Source: Fusobacterium sp. JB019
Lineage (GTDB): Bacteria; Fusobacteriota; Fusobacteriia; Fusobacteriales; Fusobacteriaceae
Length of the DNA stretch: 64,000 bases
NCBI GenBank assembly: GCA_030673965.1
Contig: JAUTCN010000004.1
Coordinates: forward strand, 1 to 64,000
Direction: 5' to 3'
Shown here: positions 17,362 to 25,868 of the stretch, piece after piece
Position numbering within the stretch: position 1 is the first letter of the stretch
How the letters are laid out: each line of letters starts with the position of its first letter
Notes under the pieces: model-generated
What the model saw: only the letters and a program-made list of their open reading frames with translations
Told to the model about the DNA's origin: nothing
Database searches by the model: none
Translations under genes and position numbers: made by a program

Positions 17362-17403
17362 AATTACACATGTAATTATATATTTTTTTATATTTTTTGT
17401 CAA
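17362..17403 (-). promoter_or_regulatory. consensus promoter and overlapping palindrome upstream of fabG
   Basis: On the minus strand TTGACA (17398-17403), exactly 17 bases, TATAAT (17375-17380): a perfect sigma-70 consensus promoter. The inverted repeat AATTAC-ACAT-GTAATT (17362-17377) covers the end of the -10 and the start site, the position of a repressor operator. The binding protein is unknown. Confidence 0.7.
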
Positions 17404-17419
17404 TATGTATATAAACTAA

Positions 17420-17448
17420 TTGACTTGATTAACTTATTAGACTAAAAT
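17420..17448 (+). promoter_or_regulatory. promoter of the MFS transporter gene
   Basis: TTGACT (17420-17425), 17-base spacer, TAAAAT (17443-17448), 35 bases before the ATG, divergent from the fabG promoter. Confidence 0.7.
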
Positions 17449-17483
17449 ATTAAAAGATTTAACTATAAAGGAGATGATCCCCT

Positions 17484-18674
17484 ATGAAAGCTAATCTTTT
17501 TAGATTTTATATAGCTTATTTTTTATTAAATACTATTAATAATCTAATTCACCCTGTTACACCTGCATATATAAAATTAATGAACATGCCTAATTATATG
17601 TTCGGTTTACTGTTTTCTTCAATGGCTCTTGGTCATTTAATGCTTTCACCATTTTGGGGAAATATTAGTGATCGTATTGGACGAATCCCTATTATTAGAA
17701 TTTGTATTGGTGGATATGCCATTGGCCAATTAGGTTTTGCTACGTTTAGTATACCACAGATTATACTTCTTTGCAGATTTTTAAGTGGCCTTTTTTCTGG
17801 AGGATTTCAAGTTATTGCTCTTGCTTATATAGCTGATATAACTTATAAAGAAAATAAAGCAAAAGCTTTATCCTTTTATGCTGCTATCTCAACTATAGCT
17901 CGTTCCTTTGGATTTTTTATAGGAGGAATGGTTGGTACTTTAAATATTTATTATGCCTTCATTTTGCAAATAATACTCCTATCTTGTGAAACTATTTTTT
18001 TGGGTAAATATTTACCTGAAAGTTTAACTGATCAAAATAAAAGTAAAGAAAAAATTAATTTTTTCCAAAGTTTAAAAATATTTGATTTAAAAAAAGGAAA
18101 AAAAATATTAACTTTCCCTCTCATTATCTTTTTTATAGGAGTGATGCTTAGTGAATTTTCAAGAGTTGGTTTTAATAACAGTTTTAATTTCCATTTAAAA
18201 GCAGGTTTAAATTTACCCCCCTCTTATAATGGAACTACTATGGGAATTATCGGAATTTTAAGTCTGATTATTAATTTAACTATTAATCCTTACATTATAA
18301 AAAAGTTTAATTTAAGAAAAACTTTACCTCTTATTTTAGTTACAAATGGAATAATTGGATTATTACTAATAATATTTAACAATAGTCTCAACTTATTCTT
18401 TAGTATAAGTATTCTATTTTATATGCTTAATGCTCTATATATTCCTATTCAACAATCATTATATACAGAAGGTTACAATAAAAATTATGGATTACTTTCT
18501 GGATATTTTAATGCTTCTAAATCTATAGGAATGATTTTAGGAGGACTTATTTCTGGATTTGCTTACAATTATTTTACTATGTTACCTTTTGCTTTAGTTA
18601 GTTTTTCTTTTTTAATAGCAGGTATTTTATATACAATAAATTGTAAACAATTTAGTATAAATATTAACAAATAA
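17484..18674 (+). CDS. major facilitator superfamily transporter
   Basis: A 396-residue protein with about 12 membrane spans. The MFS motif A loop is seen between spans 2 and 3 as GNISDRIGRIPII (about residues 58-70), and an acidic-rich loop lies mid-protein. The TetA-like N-half (GLLFSSMALGHLMLSPFWGN) suggests a drug or metabolite exporter, but the substrate cannot be assigned. ATG preceded by AAAGGAGATGATC. Divergent from fabG and possibly under the same control region; terminated at 18673-18698. Confidence 0.85.
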   Translation: MKANLFRFYIAYFLLNTINNLIHPVTPAYIKLMNMPNYMFGLLFSSMALGHLMLSPFWGNISDRIGRIPIIRICIGGYAIGQLGFATFSIPQIILLCRFLSGLFSGGFQVIALAYIADITYKENKAKALSFYAAISTIARSFGFFIGGMVGTLNIYYAFILQIILLSCETIFLGKYLPESLTDQNKSKEKINFFQSLKIFDLKKGKKILTFPLIIFFIGVMLSEFSRVGFNNSFNFHLKAGLNLPPSYNGTTMGIIGILSLIINLTINPYIIKKFNLRKTLPLILVTNGIIGLLLIIFNNSLNLFFSISILFYMLNALYIPIQQSLYTEGYNKNYGLLSGYFNASKSIGMILGGLISGFAYNYFTMLPFALVSFSFLIAGILYTINCKQFSININK

Positions 18675-18698
18675 AAATCACCTGCATAGGTGATTTTT
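18673..18698. terminator. bidirectional terminator between the MFS gene and rqcH
   Basis: AAAAATCACCT (18673-18683), loop GCAT, AGGTGATTTTT (18688-18698). Perfect 11-bp stem with T-tracts on both strands, between convergent genes. Confidence 0.9.
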
Positions 18699-18705
18699 AT
18701 TTGTT

Positions 18706-20325
18706 TTAAATAGATTTTTTTATTATTATTGATTTAAAAATATTATATGTTACAAAACCTAGGGGAGCTCCTTTTGGCTTATTCAAATTTTTCTTTTCTG
18801 TATAATCTACCACTACTTTTTCACCAATTGAGGCTTTTGAATGATAAGCAGCTAACTCTCCTATTTTTTTTATAAAATCATCAGATTCTTCAAAATCTTC
18901 TTTTCTTACAATTATATGAGAACCTGGTATATCTTTTATATGAAACCAAACATCATTTTTATTAGCAAACTTGAAAGTTAAATAATCATTTTCTTTATTA
19001 TTTCTTCCATAATAAAGTACTTTATCTCCTATTTCAAAAGTTCCATAACTTGGATCTTTAGCTTTCTTTTTCTTTTTAGTTTTTACTCTTTCCTTTATTA
19101 TTTTTTCTTCAATTAATTCAATCTCTAAATTTTTTAATTCATTTATTTTTTCACTAGAATTAATAAAAAATAAAACACTTTCTAGATAAAATTTTCTATT
19201 TTTAAACTCCAAAATTCTTTCATTGGAAATTTTTAATCCTTTTTTTAATTTTGAATATTTCTTATAAATCTTATTTAAATTATTTTGAGGACTTAAAAAA
19301 GGATCAATTTCAATTTCAATATCTTTATTATTATAAAAATCATAAGTTTTTACTATCTTGTCTCCCCTTTTAACTGAATACATTATAGAAGCAAATATAT
19401 CCCCTCTTTCTTTATATTCTTTATAATTAGACATAATTATTATATCTTTTTCTATATTCTTAATTATTTTTTTAGCTTTTTTTATTTCTTTTTCAACCTT
19501 AGATACTAACTTATTTTTTAAAACAACAAAAGAAGAAGCTAATAATTTTGAATCTATATATTCCACAATCATTTCATTAAAAGTTTCATATTCTTTTATA
19601 TCATCATAATCTTTAGGCTTTATTTCTAAAACTGTTGCTAATATAGGAATATTATCTTTTAAATATATAACTGGCTTTATAGGTTCTCTTAATGATTTTT
19701 TTAAATCTTCATATGATTTTAAAATTTCAGTTGTTTTTTTACCTATTCCATCTATATTTTTCAAAAGAGTTTGTTCATTTAAATATTTATTAAAATTTTC
19801 TTCACTAACAAAGTTAGGATTTTCTTTTTTTAATATTACAGGTTGAACATATTTAGCCCCTTTAAATAAAAATCTTAAAGAATTTTCTTCTATTGAAAAT
19901 TTCTTTAATAATCCTATAATTTCTTCTTTATCATCTGTTAAAATTATATTAGAATGTTTCCCCATTATTTCAAAATATAAATAATTTTTTTCTATTTCTC
20001 CTAAAGCATTTAATTTTGAAAAAGTAAACTTTATTATTCTATCATAACCTACTTGTTCTATTTTTTTTAAAGCAGAGTTAACTATATATTTCCTCAAAAT
20101 CATTAAAAAATTTGAATTCTCTTCTATAACTCTTTCTTCTTTTTTTTCTGTTATATAACATATTGGAAAAGACGGACTACAAGAAAAAATTAATTTCTTT
20201 TTTCCAAAATTTAAACTCAAAGATAGGGAAGAATTTTGAAAAATTTTCCCTATCTTTTTATTTAATATATTGTTTTCTAATTCAGGTATAATTTTAGAAA
20301 GAGAAATCCCATCTAAATATAACAC
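18706..20325 (-). CDS. rqcH: NFACT-family ribosome quality control protein (RqcH/Rqc2/FbpA homologue)
   Basis: A 539-residue NFACT protein. Bacterial RqcH binds stalled 50S subunits with peptidyl-tRNA and adds C-terminal alanine tails for proteolysis. The N-terminal NFACT-N domain starts MLYLDGISLSKIIPEL and has FEIMGKHSNIILTD; a middle helix-hairpin-helix segment (LKNIDGIGKKTTEIL) and a long coiled coil (residues ~270-410) follow; the C-terminal NFACT-R domain has FKFANKNDVWFHIKDIPGSH. The start is GTG at 20325, overlapping the MarR-type gene's TAG by one base, which indicates translational coupling. Some annotations call such proteins fibronectin-binding; the ribosomal role is the better supported one for this family. 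Confidence 0.9.
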   Translation of the reverse strand: MLYLDGISLSKIIPELENNILNKKIGKIFQNSSLSLSLNFGKKKLIFSCSPSFPICYITEKKEERVIEENSNFLMILRKYIVNSALKKIEQVGYDRIIKFTFSKLNALGEIEKNYLYFEIMGKHSNIILTDDKEEIIGLLKKFSIEENSLRFLFKGAKYVQPVILKKENPNFVSEENFNKYLNEQTLLKNIDGIGKKTTEILKSYEDLKKSLREPIKPVIYLKDNIPILATVLEIKPKDYDDIKEYETFNEMIVEYIDSKLLASSFVVLKNKLVSKVEKEIKKAKKIIKNIEKDIIIMSNYKEYKERGDIFASIMYSVKRGDKIVKTYDFYNNKDIEIEIDPFLSPQNNLNKIYKKYSKLKKGLKISNERILEFKNRKFYLESVLFFINSSEKINELKNLEIELIEEKIIKERVKTKKKKKAKDPSYGTFEIGDKVLYYGRNNKENDYLTFKFANKNDVWFHIKDIPGSHIIVRKEDFEESDDFIKKIGELAAYHSKASIGEKVVVDYTEKKNLNKPKGAPLGFVTYNIFKSIIIKKSI

Positions 20326-20999
20326 TATCCCTCTTTTCTCACTACAATTATATTTTTAGCATCTAATGCATTTAATTCTAAAATTTCTCCGTCTTGTTTT
20401 ATTAGAACTATTTTTTCATTTTCTTTTATATCTTTTATCATTAATTCTGTATACGAATGTATCCCATTCCCCATGAAATAATCTTGAACAATTGGTGTCC
20501 CTTTTATTTCTATTACTGATACTTTAGAACCTATTGGAAAATCTGTTATTGAACTAGGCTTTAAAAATTTTGATTTATCCTTTAAATTTGCCAATATTTT
20601 TTCAAATGTTTTTAAAAACACATCTAAATCTTCTTTATTTATATTTTCTGTAATAGTTGCCATTATTGTTTTATGATAATTGTTATGGTATTCTAAAGCC
20701 TTCGAACCTTTTGGAGTTAAAGAAACATAAACTTTTCTTCTATCTACATTTGATCTTGCTCTCATTGCAAAACCTTTTTCTTCTAATTTTGTTATTGCAA
20801 CTGTTGCTGTTCCCATTGTTATTGCTAATCTTTCTGACAATGTATTCATTGTTATTGAATCTTCTCCAATAGCTTCTATTATATGTAACTCTGTATGAGT
20901 TAAACATTTTATTCCATTTTTTAAAGCTAAATCTTCTGATTCATAGAATAATTTATAGAAATTTTCAAATATCTCATTTACTTCCTTTATATAAGACAT
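20325..20999 (-). CDS. MarR-type regulator with C-terminal FeoA/SH3-like domain
   Basis: A 224-residue protein from ATG 20999, which follows AGGAGGGATAGT; a longer frame upstream would run through rpe. Residues ~10-140 are a MarR winged helix: HTELHIIEAIGEDSITMNTL, then ERLAITMGTATVAITKLEEK and RSNVDRRKVYVSLTPKG. The last ~75 residues (FPIGSKVSVIEIKGTPIV to the end) resemble the FeoA/SH3-like domain found at the end of DtxR-type metal regulators. The combination is unusual and suggests a metal or other small-ligand sensor. It sits between rpe and rqcH in a housekeeping operon, one base after the rpe stop. Confidence 0.72.
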   Translation of the reverse strand: MSYIKEVNEIFENFYKLFYESEDLALKNGIKCLTHTELHIIEAIGEDSITMNTLSERLAITMGTATVAITKLEEKGFAMRARSNVDRRKVYVSLTPKGSKALEYHNNYHKTIMATITENINKEDLDVFLKTFEKILANLKDKSKFLKPSSITDFPIGSKVSVIEIKGTPIVQDYFMGNGIHSYTELMIKDIKENEKIVLIKQDGEILELNALDAKNIIVVRKEG

Positions 21000-21000
21000 A

Positions 21001-21642
21001 CTATCCCTCCTTTTTAAGATTAGAAATTCTTTCTTGGTATTCTCCTTTAAAGACATAAGAACCTGCAACAAAAACATTGGCTCCTGCTTCTTTACATTTT
21101 GTTATAGTTTTATCTGTTATTCCTCCGTCTACTTCTATTTCAACGTCCTTATTCATTTTTCTAATTTCCCTAATTTTTTCTACCGAACTTTCTATAAAGC
21201 TTTGTCCTCCAAATCCAGGATTAACACTCATTACTAATACTAAATCTAATTCATCTATTACATATTTTAAAACTTCTGGAGAAGTAGCGGGATTTAAAGA
21301 AACTCCTACTTTTACTCCATAAGATTTTATTTGTTGAATAACTCTATGTAAATGAACTGTAGATTCTGCATGAACTACTATTATATCTGCCCCTGCCTTT
21401 ACAAAATCTTCTATATATCTTTCTGGACTAGTTATCATTAAATGTACATCAAAAGGAAGTTTTGTTTTCTCTCTAATACATTTTATAACCGGAGCTCCAA
21501 AAGTAATATTTGGAACAAAAATTCCATCCATAACATCTATATGAACCCAGTCAGCTCCTGCTTTATCTATAGCAATGATTTCCTCCCCTAATTTACTAAA
21601 ATCTGCTGATAATATTGAAGGAGCAACCTTAATACTTTTCAT
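21001..21642 (-). CDS. rpe: ribulose-phosphate 3-epimerase
   Basis: Rpe (213 residues) interconverts ribulose 5-phosphate and xylulose 5-phosphate in the pentose phosphate pathway. TIM-barrel motifs: [52 protein letters not shown] and [10 protein letters not shown]. Start taken at ATG 21642 because AAAGGTGG lies seven bases before it; the ATG at 21660 has no ribosome site. It overlaps the end of rsgA by 14 bases. The PASTA-rsgA-rpe order copies the Firmicutes prkC-rsgA-rpe cluster without the kinase. Confidence 0.95.
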   Translation of the reverse strand: MKSIKVAPSILSADFSKLGEEIIAIDKAGADWVHIDVMDGIFVPNITFGAPVIKCIREKTKLPFDVHLMITSPERYIEDFVKAGADIIVVHAESTVHLHRVIQQIKSYGVKVGVSLNPATSPEVLKYVIDELDLVLVMSVNPGFGGQSFIESSVEKIREIRKMNKDVEIEVDGGITDKTITKCKEAGANVFVAGSYVFKGEYQERISNLKKEG

Positions 21643-22531
21643 AATTTTTCCACCTTTCATTTTTTAATTTTTCATATACTTTTTTATAAAAATTATATCT
21701 TATTTCAGATATTTTTCCTTTTTCAACCATTTCTTTTATTAAACATTTAGGTTCATTTATATGCCTACAATCTAAAAACTTACAATATTCTCCGTCTTCT
21801 AATTGAAATTCTGAAAATAATGAAATTAATTCATTAAAATCTTTTATTGGAGGAATTTCTATAGAAGAAAATCCTGGAGTATCAATTACATATCCACCGC
21901 AAATAGAAGGTAGCAACTTAGAATCTCTTGTCGTATGTTTCCCTGCCTTTAATCTTTTACTAGTTTCTCCAACTATTAATTCTTTTGATTCTTGTAAAAA
22001 ATTAAGTATACTAGATTTCCCTACTCCACTAGGTCCTCCAAAAGCAACTGTTTTATTTTTTATCTTATCTTCCAATTCTTTTATTCCTATATTCTCATAA
22101 GTTGAAATTAAAAATACAGGAATATTAATATCTTTCAAATATTGTAATTTTTCATTTAATTCTTCTTTTTCTTCATTTGTTAATAAATCTATTTTATTTA
22201 CTACAACAATAGGAGATACTTTATAATAAGAGCTATTTAACAATAAGAAATTTAATCTATCTATTTCTAAAACAGGATCCTTTGCTGCAAACTGTATTAC
22301 TAAAAAATCTATATTAGAAACTAAAGGTCTATTTATAATATTTTTTCTTTCATATACTTTTGTTATATATCCATCCTCTGATATATCTACAAAATCTCCA
22401 ACAACACAGTTATCCTTCTTATCTTTTCTTTTAAGAATTCCCCTAAGCTTACATTCATAAGTTTCTTCTCCTGATTTAACATAATAAAATCCTTGAATTT
22501 TATTAATTATTCTTCCTTTTATATATATCAA
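21629..22531 (-). CDS. rsgA: ribosome small-subunit-dependent GTPase A
   Basis: RsgA (about 300 residues) is a circularly permuted GTPase that tests late 30S assembly. Order of motifs: OB fold at the N-terminus (residues ~1-70), NKIDL (G4), then [16 protein letters not shown] (G1) and DTPGFSS (G3), and a C-terminal zinc knuckle ([14 protein letters not shown]). The listed start is a TTG at 22531, but the only ribosome site (TAAGGAG, 22538-22532) abuts it with no spacer, so translation may in fact begin at an ATA codon at 22528 or 22522. Identity is certain; the exact start is not. Confidence 0.93.
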   Translation of the reverse strand: MIYIKGRIINKIQGFYYVKSGEETYECKLRGILKRKDKKDNCVVGDFVDISEDGYITKVYERKNIINRPLVSNIDFLVIQFAAKDPVLEIDRLNFLLLNSSYYKVSPIVVVNKIDLLTNEEKEELNEKLQYLKDINIPVFLISTYENIGIKELEDKIKNKTVAFGGPSGVGKSSILNFLQESKELIVGETSKRLKAGKHTTRDSKLLPSICGGYVIDTPGFSSIEIPPIKDFNELISLFSEFQLEDGEYCKFLDCRHINEPKCLIKEMVEKGKISEIRYNFYKKVYEKLKNERWKNYEKY

Positions 22532-22535
22532 CTCC

Positions 22536-23240
22536 TTATTTTGATACTATTAAATTTATATTAGAACCTGAAGAAATTTTACTTTTTATCTCCAAATTTG
22601 TATCTACAACAATTCCAGATTCTAGCCCCTCAACTTCTATTGTTTCTACTTTATCTATAAATATAGATTTTTTTTGCAAAATTTCTTTTGCTTCTTCTAA
22701 AGAAAAACCTATTACATCTGGAACTTCTACCATTTTATTTGATGTTCTATTGCTTACTAATATAAATATTCCATCTTTTGAATTCACATATTCTCCTGGC
22801 CCAGGATTTGTTGTTATCACTGAATTGTATGCTAATGGATAATCTGTTCTAGCTATATTTTTAATTTTTATTCCTCTTTCTTCTAGCATTCTTTTTACTT
22901 GAAATAACTGTTGACCTGAAAAATCTGGAACTTCATAATAATTTTCTCCCATACTAACCCATACTTTAACTGTCCTTCCTTTTTTTAAAATATGTTTTGC
23001 TTCAGGTTTTTGCATAAATATCTGACCTACTGGAAGTTTTGAAAAATCTTTTCCTACTACTTGTACCTTTATTATTTTATTTGGAATTTTTTCTTTAACT
23101 TCTTCTACTGTCATTCCTTTTAAATTTGGGTTAATATAAAAATTTTTATTAAAATATTTGTCCAAAAATATATTAACAGTAAAAAACAATGTAAATACTA
23201 TTAATATAAAAGAAATTCCTATTTGTAAATTTTTTTTCAT
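22536..23240 (-). CDS. stand-alone membrane-anchored protein with three PASTA domains
   Basis: A 234-residue protein with one N-terminal membrane span (residues ~6-26) and three PASTA repeats outside the cytoplasm (about 36-100, 101-167 and 168-234). Each repeat has the family pattern: GMTVEEVKEKIP, VPDFSGQQLFQVKRML and VPDVIGFSLEEAKEIL, then a basic-hydrophobic strand such as TVKVWVSMG. PASTA domains bind muropeptides and normally end Ser/Thr kinases (PrkC/PknB) or penicillin-binding proteins. No kinase domain is present here or next door, though the genes downstream (rsgA, rpe) are those that follow prkC in Firmicutes. A cell-wall-sensing or scaffold role is inference. Confidence 0.85.
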   Translation of the reverse strand: MKKNLQIGISFILIVFTLFFTVNIFLDKYFNKNFYINPNLKGMTVEEVKEKIPNKIIKVQVVGKDFSKLPVGQIFMQKPEAKHILKKGRTVKVWVSMGENYYEVPDFSGQQLFQVKRMLEERGIKIKNIARTDYPLAYNSVITTNPGPGEYVNSKDGIFILVSNRTSNKMVEVPDVIGFSLEEAKEILQKKSIFIDKVETIEVEGLESGIVVDTNLEIKSKISSGSNINLIVSK

Positions 23241-23286
23241 TCGTCCTCCTGATTAGTGTAAAATTTATTTAATTACACCTAGTAAA

Positions 23287-23315
23287 ATGTTATCACATAA
23301 AACTTAAAATATCAA
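23287..23315 (-). promoter_or_regulatory. promoter of the PASTA-rsgA-rpe operon
   Basis: Minus strand TTGATA (23310-23315), 17 bases, TAACAT (23287-23292). An inverted repeat GTGTAA/TTACAC (23256-23261 and 23273-23278) follows in the 5' leader. Confidence 0.55.
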
Positions 23316-23323
23316 TATTTAAC

Positions 23324-23352
23324 TTGCTAAAACATACCTTAAATGATAAAAT
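23324..23352 (+). promoter_or_regulatory. promoter of hpt-rsmA
   Basis: TTGCTA (23324-23329), 17 bases, TAAAAT (23347-23352), divergent from the PASTA operon promoter. Confidence 0.6.
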
Positions 23353-23409
23353 GAAATGTATAATTTTATGGTTATTATTATAAAATTTAAATATATTCAG
23401 GAGGAAATT

Positions 23410-23937
23410 ATGGAAGGTAGTATAGAGGTTTTAATCCCTAGAGAAAAAGTTGAATCACGTATCAAAGAATTAGGAAAAATAATTGCTGAAGATTACAAGG
23501 ATAAAGATTTAGTCTGCGTAGGACTTTTAAAAGGTTCAGTTATGTTCATGGCTGAGTTAACAAAAAGTATGGAAATCGATTTAGCAATGGATTTCATGAA
23601 AGTCTCTAGTTATGGTGGAGGAATGGACTCTACAGGAGTTGTTAAAATATTAAAAGACGTTGATGAAGATTTAACTGGAAAAGACGTTCTTATTATAGAA
23701 GATATTATAGATACAGGTCTTACAATAGCTAATGTTAAGGATTTTTTAGCTAAAAAAATGCCTAATTCTATAAAAGTTTGTTCTCTTTTAGACAAACCTA
23801 GTAGAAGAAAAGTAGATGTTAAAGGAGAATATATTGGTTTTGAAATTCCTGATGAATTTGTTGTTGGGTATGGATTAGACTTAGATGAAAAATATAGAAA
23901 CTTACCTTTTGTCGGGAAATTTATTCAGAAAAAATAG
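23410..23937 (+). CDS. hpt: hypoxanthine phosphoribosyltransferase
   Basis: Salvages hypoxanthine (and usually guanine) to IMP/GMP with PRPP. The start is ATG 23410 (175 residues), behind CAGGAGGAAATT; the longer frame from 23356 has no ribosome site. Motifs: LKGSVMFMAEL (pyrophosphate loop), VSSYGG flexible-loop Ser-Tyr pair, and the PRPP site DVLIIEDIIDTGLTI. FVVGYGLDLDEKYRNLP is the conserved C-terminal purine-binding part. Nine bases separate it from rsmA, whose ribosome site overlaps its stop codon. Confidence 0.94.
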   Translation: MEGSIEVLIPREKVESRIKELGKIIAEDYKDKDLVCVGLLKGSVMFMAELTKSMEIDLAMDFMKVSSYGGGMDSTGVVKILKDVDEDLTGKDVLIIEDIIDTGLTIANVKDFLAKKMPNSIKVCSLLDKPSRRKVDVKGEYIGFEIPDEFVVGYGLDLDEKYRNLPFVGKFIQKK

Positions 23938-23945
23938 GAGATGTA

Positions 23946-24740
23946 ATGTCATTTAAACATAAAAAAAAATATGGCCAAAATTTTTTAACTGACCAAAATA
24001 ATGTATTAGATAAAATAATAGAAGTTTCTAATCCTGGGGGAAATGAAGAAATCTTAGAAATCGGCCCTGGAGAAGGAGCATTAACTGAACTTTTATTAAA
24101 AAAATCTAAAAAAGTAAATTGTGTTGAAATTGACACTGATTTGGAAAAAATTCTTAGAAAAAAATTTAAAGATAAAGAAAATTTTAATCTAGTTATGGGT
24201 GATGTATTAGAAGTTAATTTAAATGAGTTTTTAATGCCTAATACTAAAGTTATTGCAAATATTCCTTATTATATAACTTCTCCTATAATTAATAAATTAA
24301 TATCTCATAGAGATAAAATAGATGAAATTTATTTAATGGTTCAAAAAGAAGTTGGAGAAAGGGTGTGTGCTACTTCTGGGAAAGAAAGAAGTGTTCTTAC
24401 ATTAGCCGTTGAGTTCTTTGGAAAAGGAGAATATTTATTCACCATTCCAAAAGAATTTTTTACACCACCACCTAAAATTGATTCAGGATTTATTTCTATA
24501 AAACTACATCAAGATAAAAGATATGAAAAACAAATTTCAGAAAAAGTATTTTTCAAATATGTTAAGGCTGCTTTTTCAAACAAAAGAAAAAATATTGTAA
24601 ACAATTTATCAACTTTAAAAATCTCTAAAGATTTAATAAAAGAAAAATTAGAAATTTTGGGAATTGCTCCAAATGAAAGAGCTGAAAATATAACAATTGA
24701 TAAATTCATTGAATTAGCTAAGTTATTTGAAAACAAATAA
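23946..24740 (+). CDS. rsmA: 16S rRNA dimethyladenosine transferase
   Basis: RsmA/KsgA (264 residues) dimethylates the two adjacent adenines near the 3' end of 16S rRNA late in 30S assembly. Motifs: KKYGQNFLTDQN at the N-terminus, EIGPGEGALTE (SAM loop), VEIDTDL, and NIPYYITSPI (the catalytic NLPY-type motif). The C-terminal helical domain is complete. It follows hpt with GGAG at the stop codon as its ribosome site, so the two are coupled. Confidence 0.95.
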   Translation: MSFKHKKKYGQNFLTDQNNVLDKIIEVSNPGGNEEILEIGPGEGALTELLLKKSKKVNCVEIDTDLEKILRKKFKDKENFNLVMGDVLEVNLNEFLMPNTKVIANIPYYITSPIINKLISHRDKIDEIYLMVQKEVGERVCATSGKERSVLTLAVEFFGKGEYLFTIPKEFFTPPPKIDSGFISIKLHQDKRYEKQISEKVFFKYVKAAFSNKRKNIVNNLSTLKISKDLIKEKLEILGIAPNERAENITIDKFIELAKLFENK

Positions 24741-24752
24741 ATCAATAAATCG

Positions 24753-24790
24753 GGCTGGATAATTTTTAATATTCAGCCTTATTTTATAAA
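24753..24790 (+). terminator. weak Rho-independent terminator after rsmA
   Basis: GGCTGGAT (24753-24760) pairs with ATTCAGCC (24771-24778) with one G-U pair, followed by a T/A-rich tail. It lies between rsmA and the DUF4911 gene. Confidence 0.6.
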
Positions 24791-24819
24791 TATAATTTTT
24801 TAATTAGGAGTGTTTAGTT

Positions 24820-25059
24820 ATGAAAAGTTATGAATTTTTTATTCAAACTAGAAAAGAAGACATTGATTTTATTAATAAAATCATGGAAGCTTATGAAGGT
24901 ATTGGAGTTGTAAGAACTAATGATCCTAAAAAAGGATTAATTACAATAATTACTACTACAGATTTTAAAGAAACAGCAAAAGAAATAATTATTGATTTAG
25001 GAAAAAATTATGTACAACTTGAAATCCTTAGAGAAGGATTATGGAATGGTAATTTATAA
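24820..25059 (+). CDS. DUF4911-like small protein
   Basis: A 79-residue protein that I recognise only as resembling the DUF4911 family. It alternates strands and helices: YEFFIQTRKEDIDFINKIME, then GIGVVRTNDP, ITIITTTDF and a helix ending in LEILREGLW. It has no membrane segment or Cys residues. It starts the run DUF4911-khpA-rimM-trmD, the place usually taken by ribosomal protein S16 (rpsP) in other bacteria, and precedes khpA by 20 bases. A link to RNA or ribosome work is suggested only by position. Good ribosome site TAGGAG. Confidence 0.65.
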   Translation: MKSYEFFIQTRKEDIDFINKIMEAYEGIGVVRTNDPKKGLITIITTTDFKETAKEIIIDLGKNYVQLEILREGLWNGNL

Positions 25060-25079
25060 TAAAAAATGGAGGTATTAAT

Positions 25080-25319
25080 ATGGAAAGATTAGAAAATTTA
25101 CTAAAATATATTTTAAGTGGTCTTGTAGAACATGAGGACTTAATTAGAATTTCTTATGAACTTATAGATGATACTGTTATCTTTAAAGTTAATGTTGCCA
25201 AAGGAGAAATGGGTAGAGTTATTGGTAAAAATGGGCTTACTGCTAATGCTATTAGAGGAGTTATGCAAGCTGCAGGAGTTAAGGATAAATTAAATGTTAA
25301 TGTAGAATTTTTAGATTAG
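25080..25319 (+). CDS. khpA: KH-domain RNA-binding protein KhpA
   Basis: A 79-residue type II KH-domain protein (YlqC/KhpA). The GxxG loop is GRVIGKNGLTANAIRG (about residues 45-60), preceded by VAKGEMG. In other bacteria KhpA pairs with KhpB to bind RNAs and affect cell elongation. In F. nucleatum the KhpA/KhpB pair is reported to bind sRNAs, which is of interest given the candidate sRNAs in this window. ATG behind TGGAGG. Nine bases before rimM. Confidence 0.9.
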   Translation: MERLENLLKYILSGLVEHEDLIRISYELIDDTVIFKVNVAKGEMGRVIGKNGLTANAIRGVMQAAGVKDKLNVNVEFLD

Positions 25320-25327
25320 GAGAAAAA

Positions 25328-25846
25328 ATGAATTTAGTTACTATTGGTAAAATATCTGGCACTCACCATTTAAAAGGTGCCGTAAAATCAAATCTTAATA
25401 TAAATGATCCTAACATTTTAGTTAATGAAAAAGTTTTAATTATAAAACCTACAGGAGAAAAAGTAATTTTAACTGTAAAGAAAATTTCTAGACTTGTTGG
25501 AGAAAAATATACTATTGAATTTGAAGAAATTAAAAATAAAACAGAAGCTAATGTTCTTCACAATAGCATAGTTAAAATTAATAGAAAATTTTTAGGACTA
25601 GCTGAAGGGGAATATTTATTACAAGATCTTCTTGGAATGAAAGTTTTTTTAGAAGATAAAACTTGTATAGGAAGTGTTACCGAGGTTTTTGATACTGCTG
25701 CTCATGATATCATAGTTGTTTCTGATGATGAATATGAAGCAATGATTCCAAAATTAGATCCTTTTATTAAAAACATTGACTTTTCTAACAATGAAATAAT
25801 TGTTGATCTTTGGGAAGGTATGAGAGAATTAAAAATAAAAAAATAA
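25328..25846 (+). CDS. rimM: 16S rRNA processing protein RimM
   Basis: RimM (172 residues) binds S19 and helps mature the 30S head. Two parts are seen: an N-terminal beta barrel (VTIGKISGTHHLKGAVKS, the conserved opening) and a C-terminal PRC barrel with GEYLLQDLLGMKV and IGSVTEVFDTAAHDIIVV, ending MIPKLDPFIKNID. The gene order khpA-rimM-trmD is widely conserved. AGGAG overlaps the khpA stop codon. Confidence 0.93.
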   Translation: MNLVTIGKISGTHHLKGAVKSNLNINDPNILVNEKVLIIKPTGEKVILTVKKISRLVGEKYTIEFEEIKNKTEANVLHNSIVKINRKFLGLAEGEYLLQDLLGMKVFLEDKTCIGSVTEVFDTAAHDIIVVSDDEYEAMIPKLDPFIKNIDFSNNEIIVDLWEGMRELKIKK

Positions 25847-25868
25847 TTTAAACATAAAGAGGTATAAA

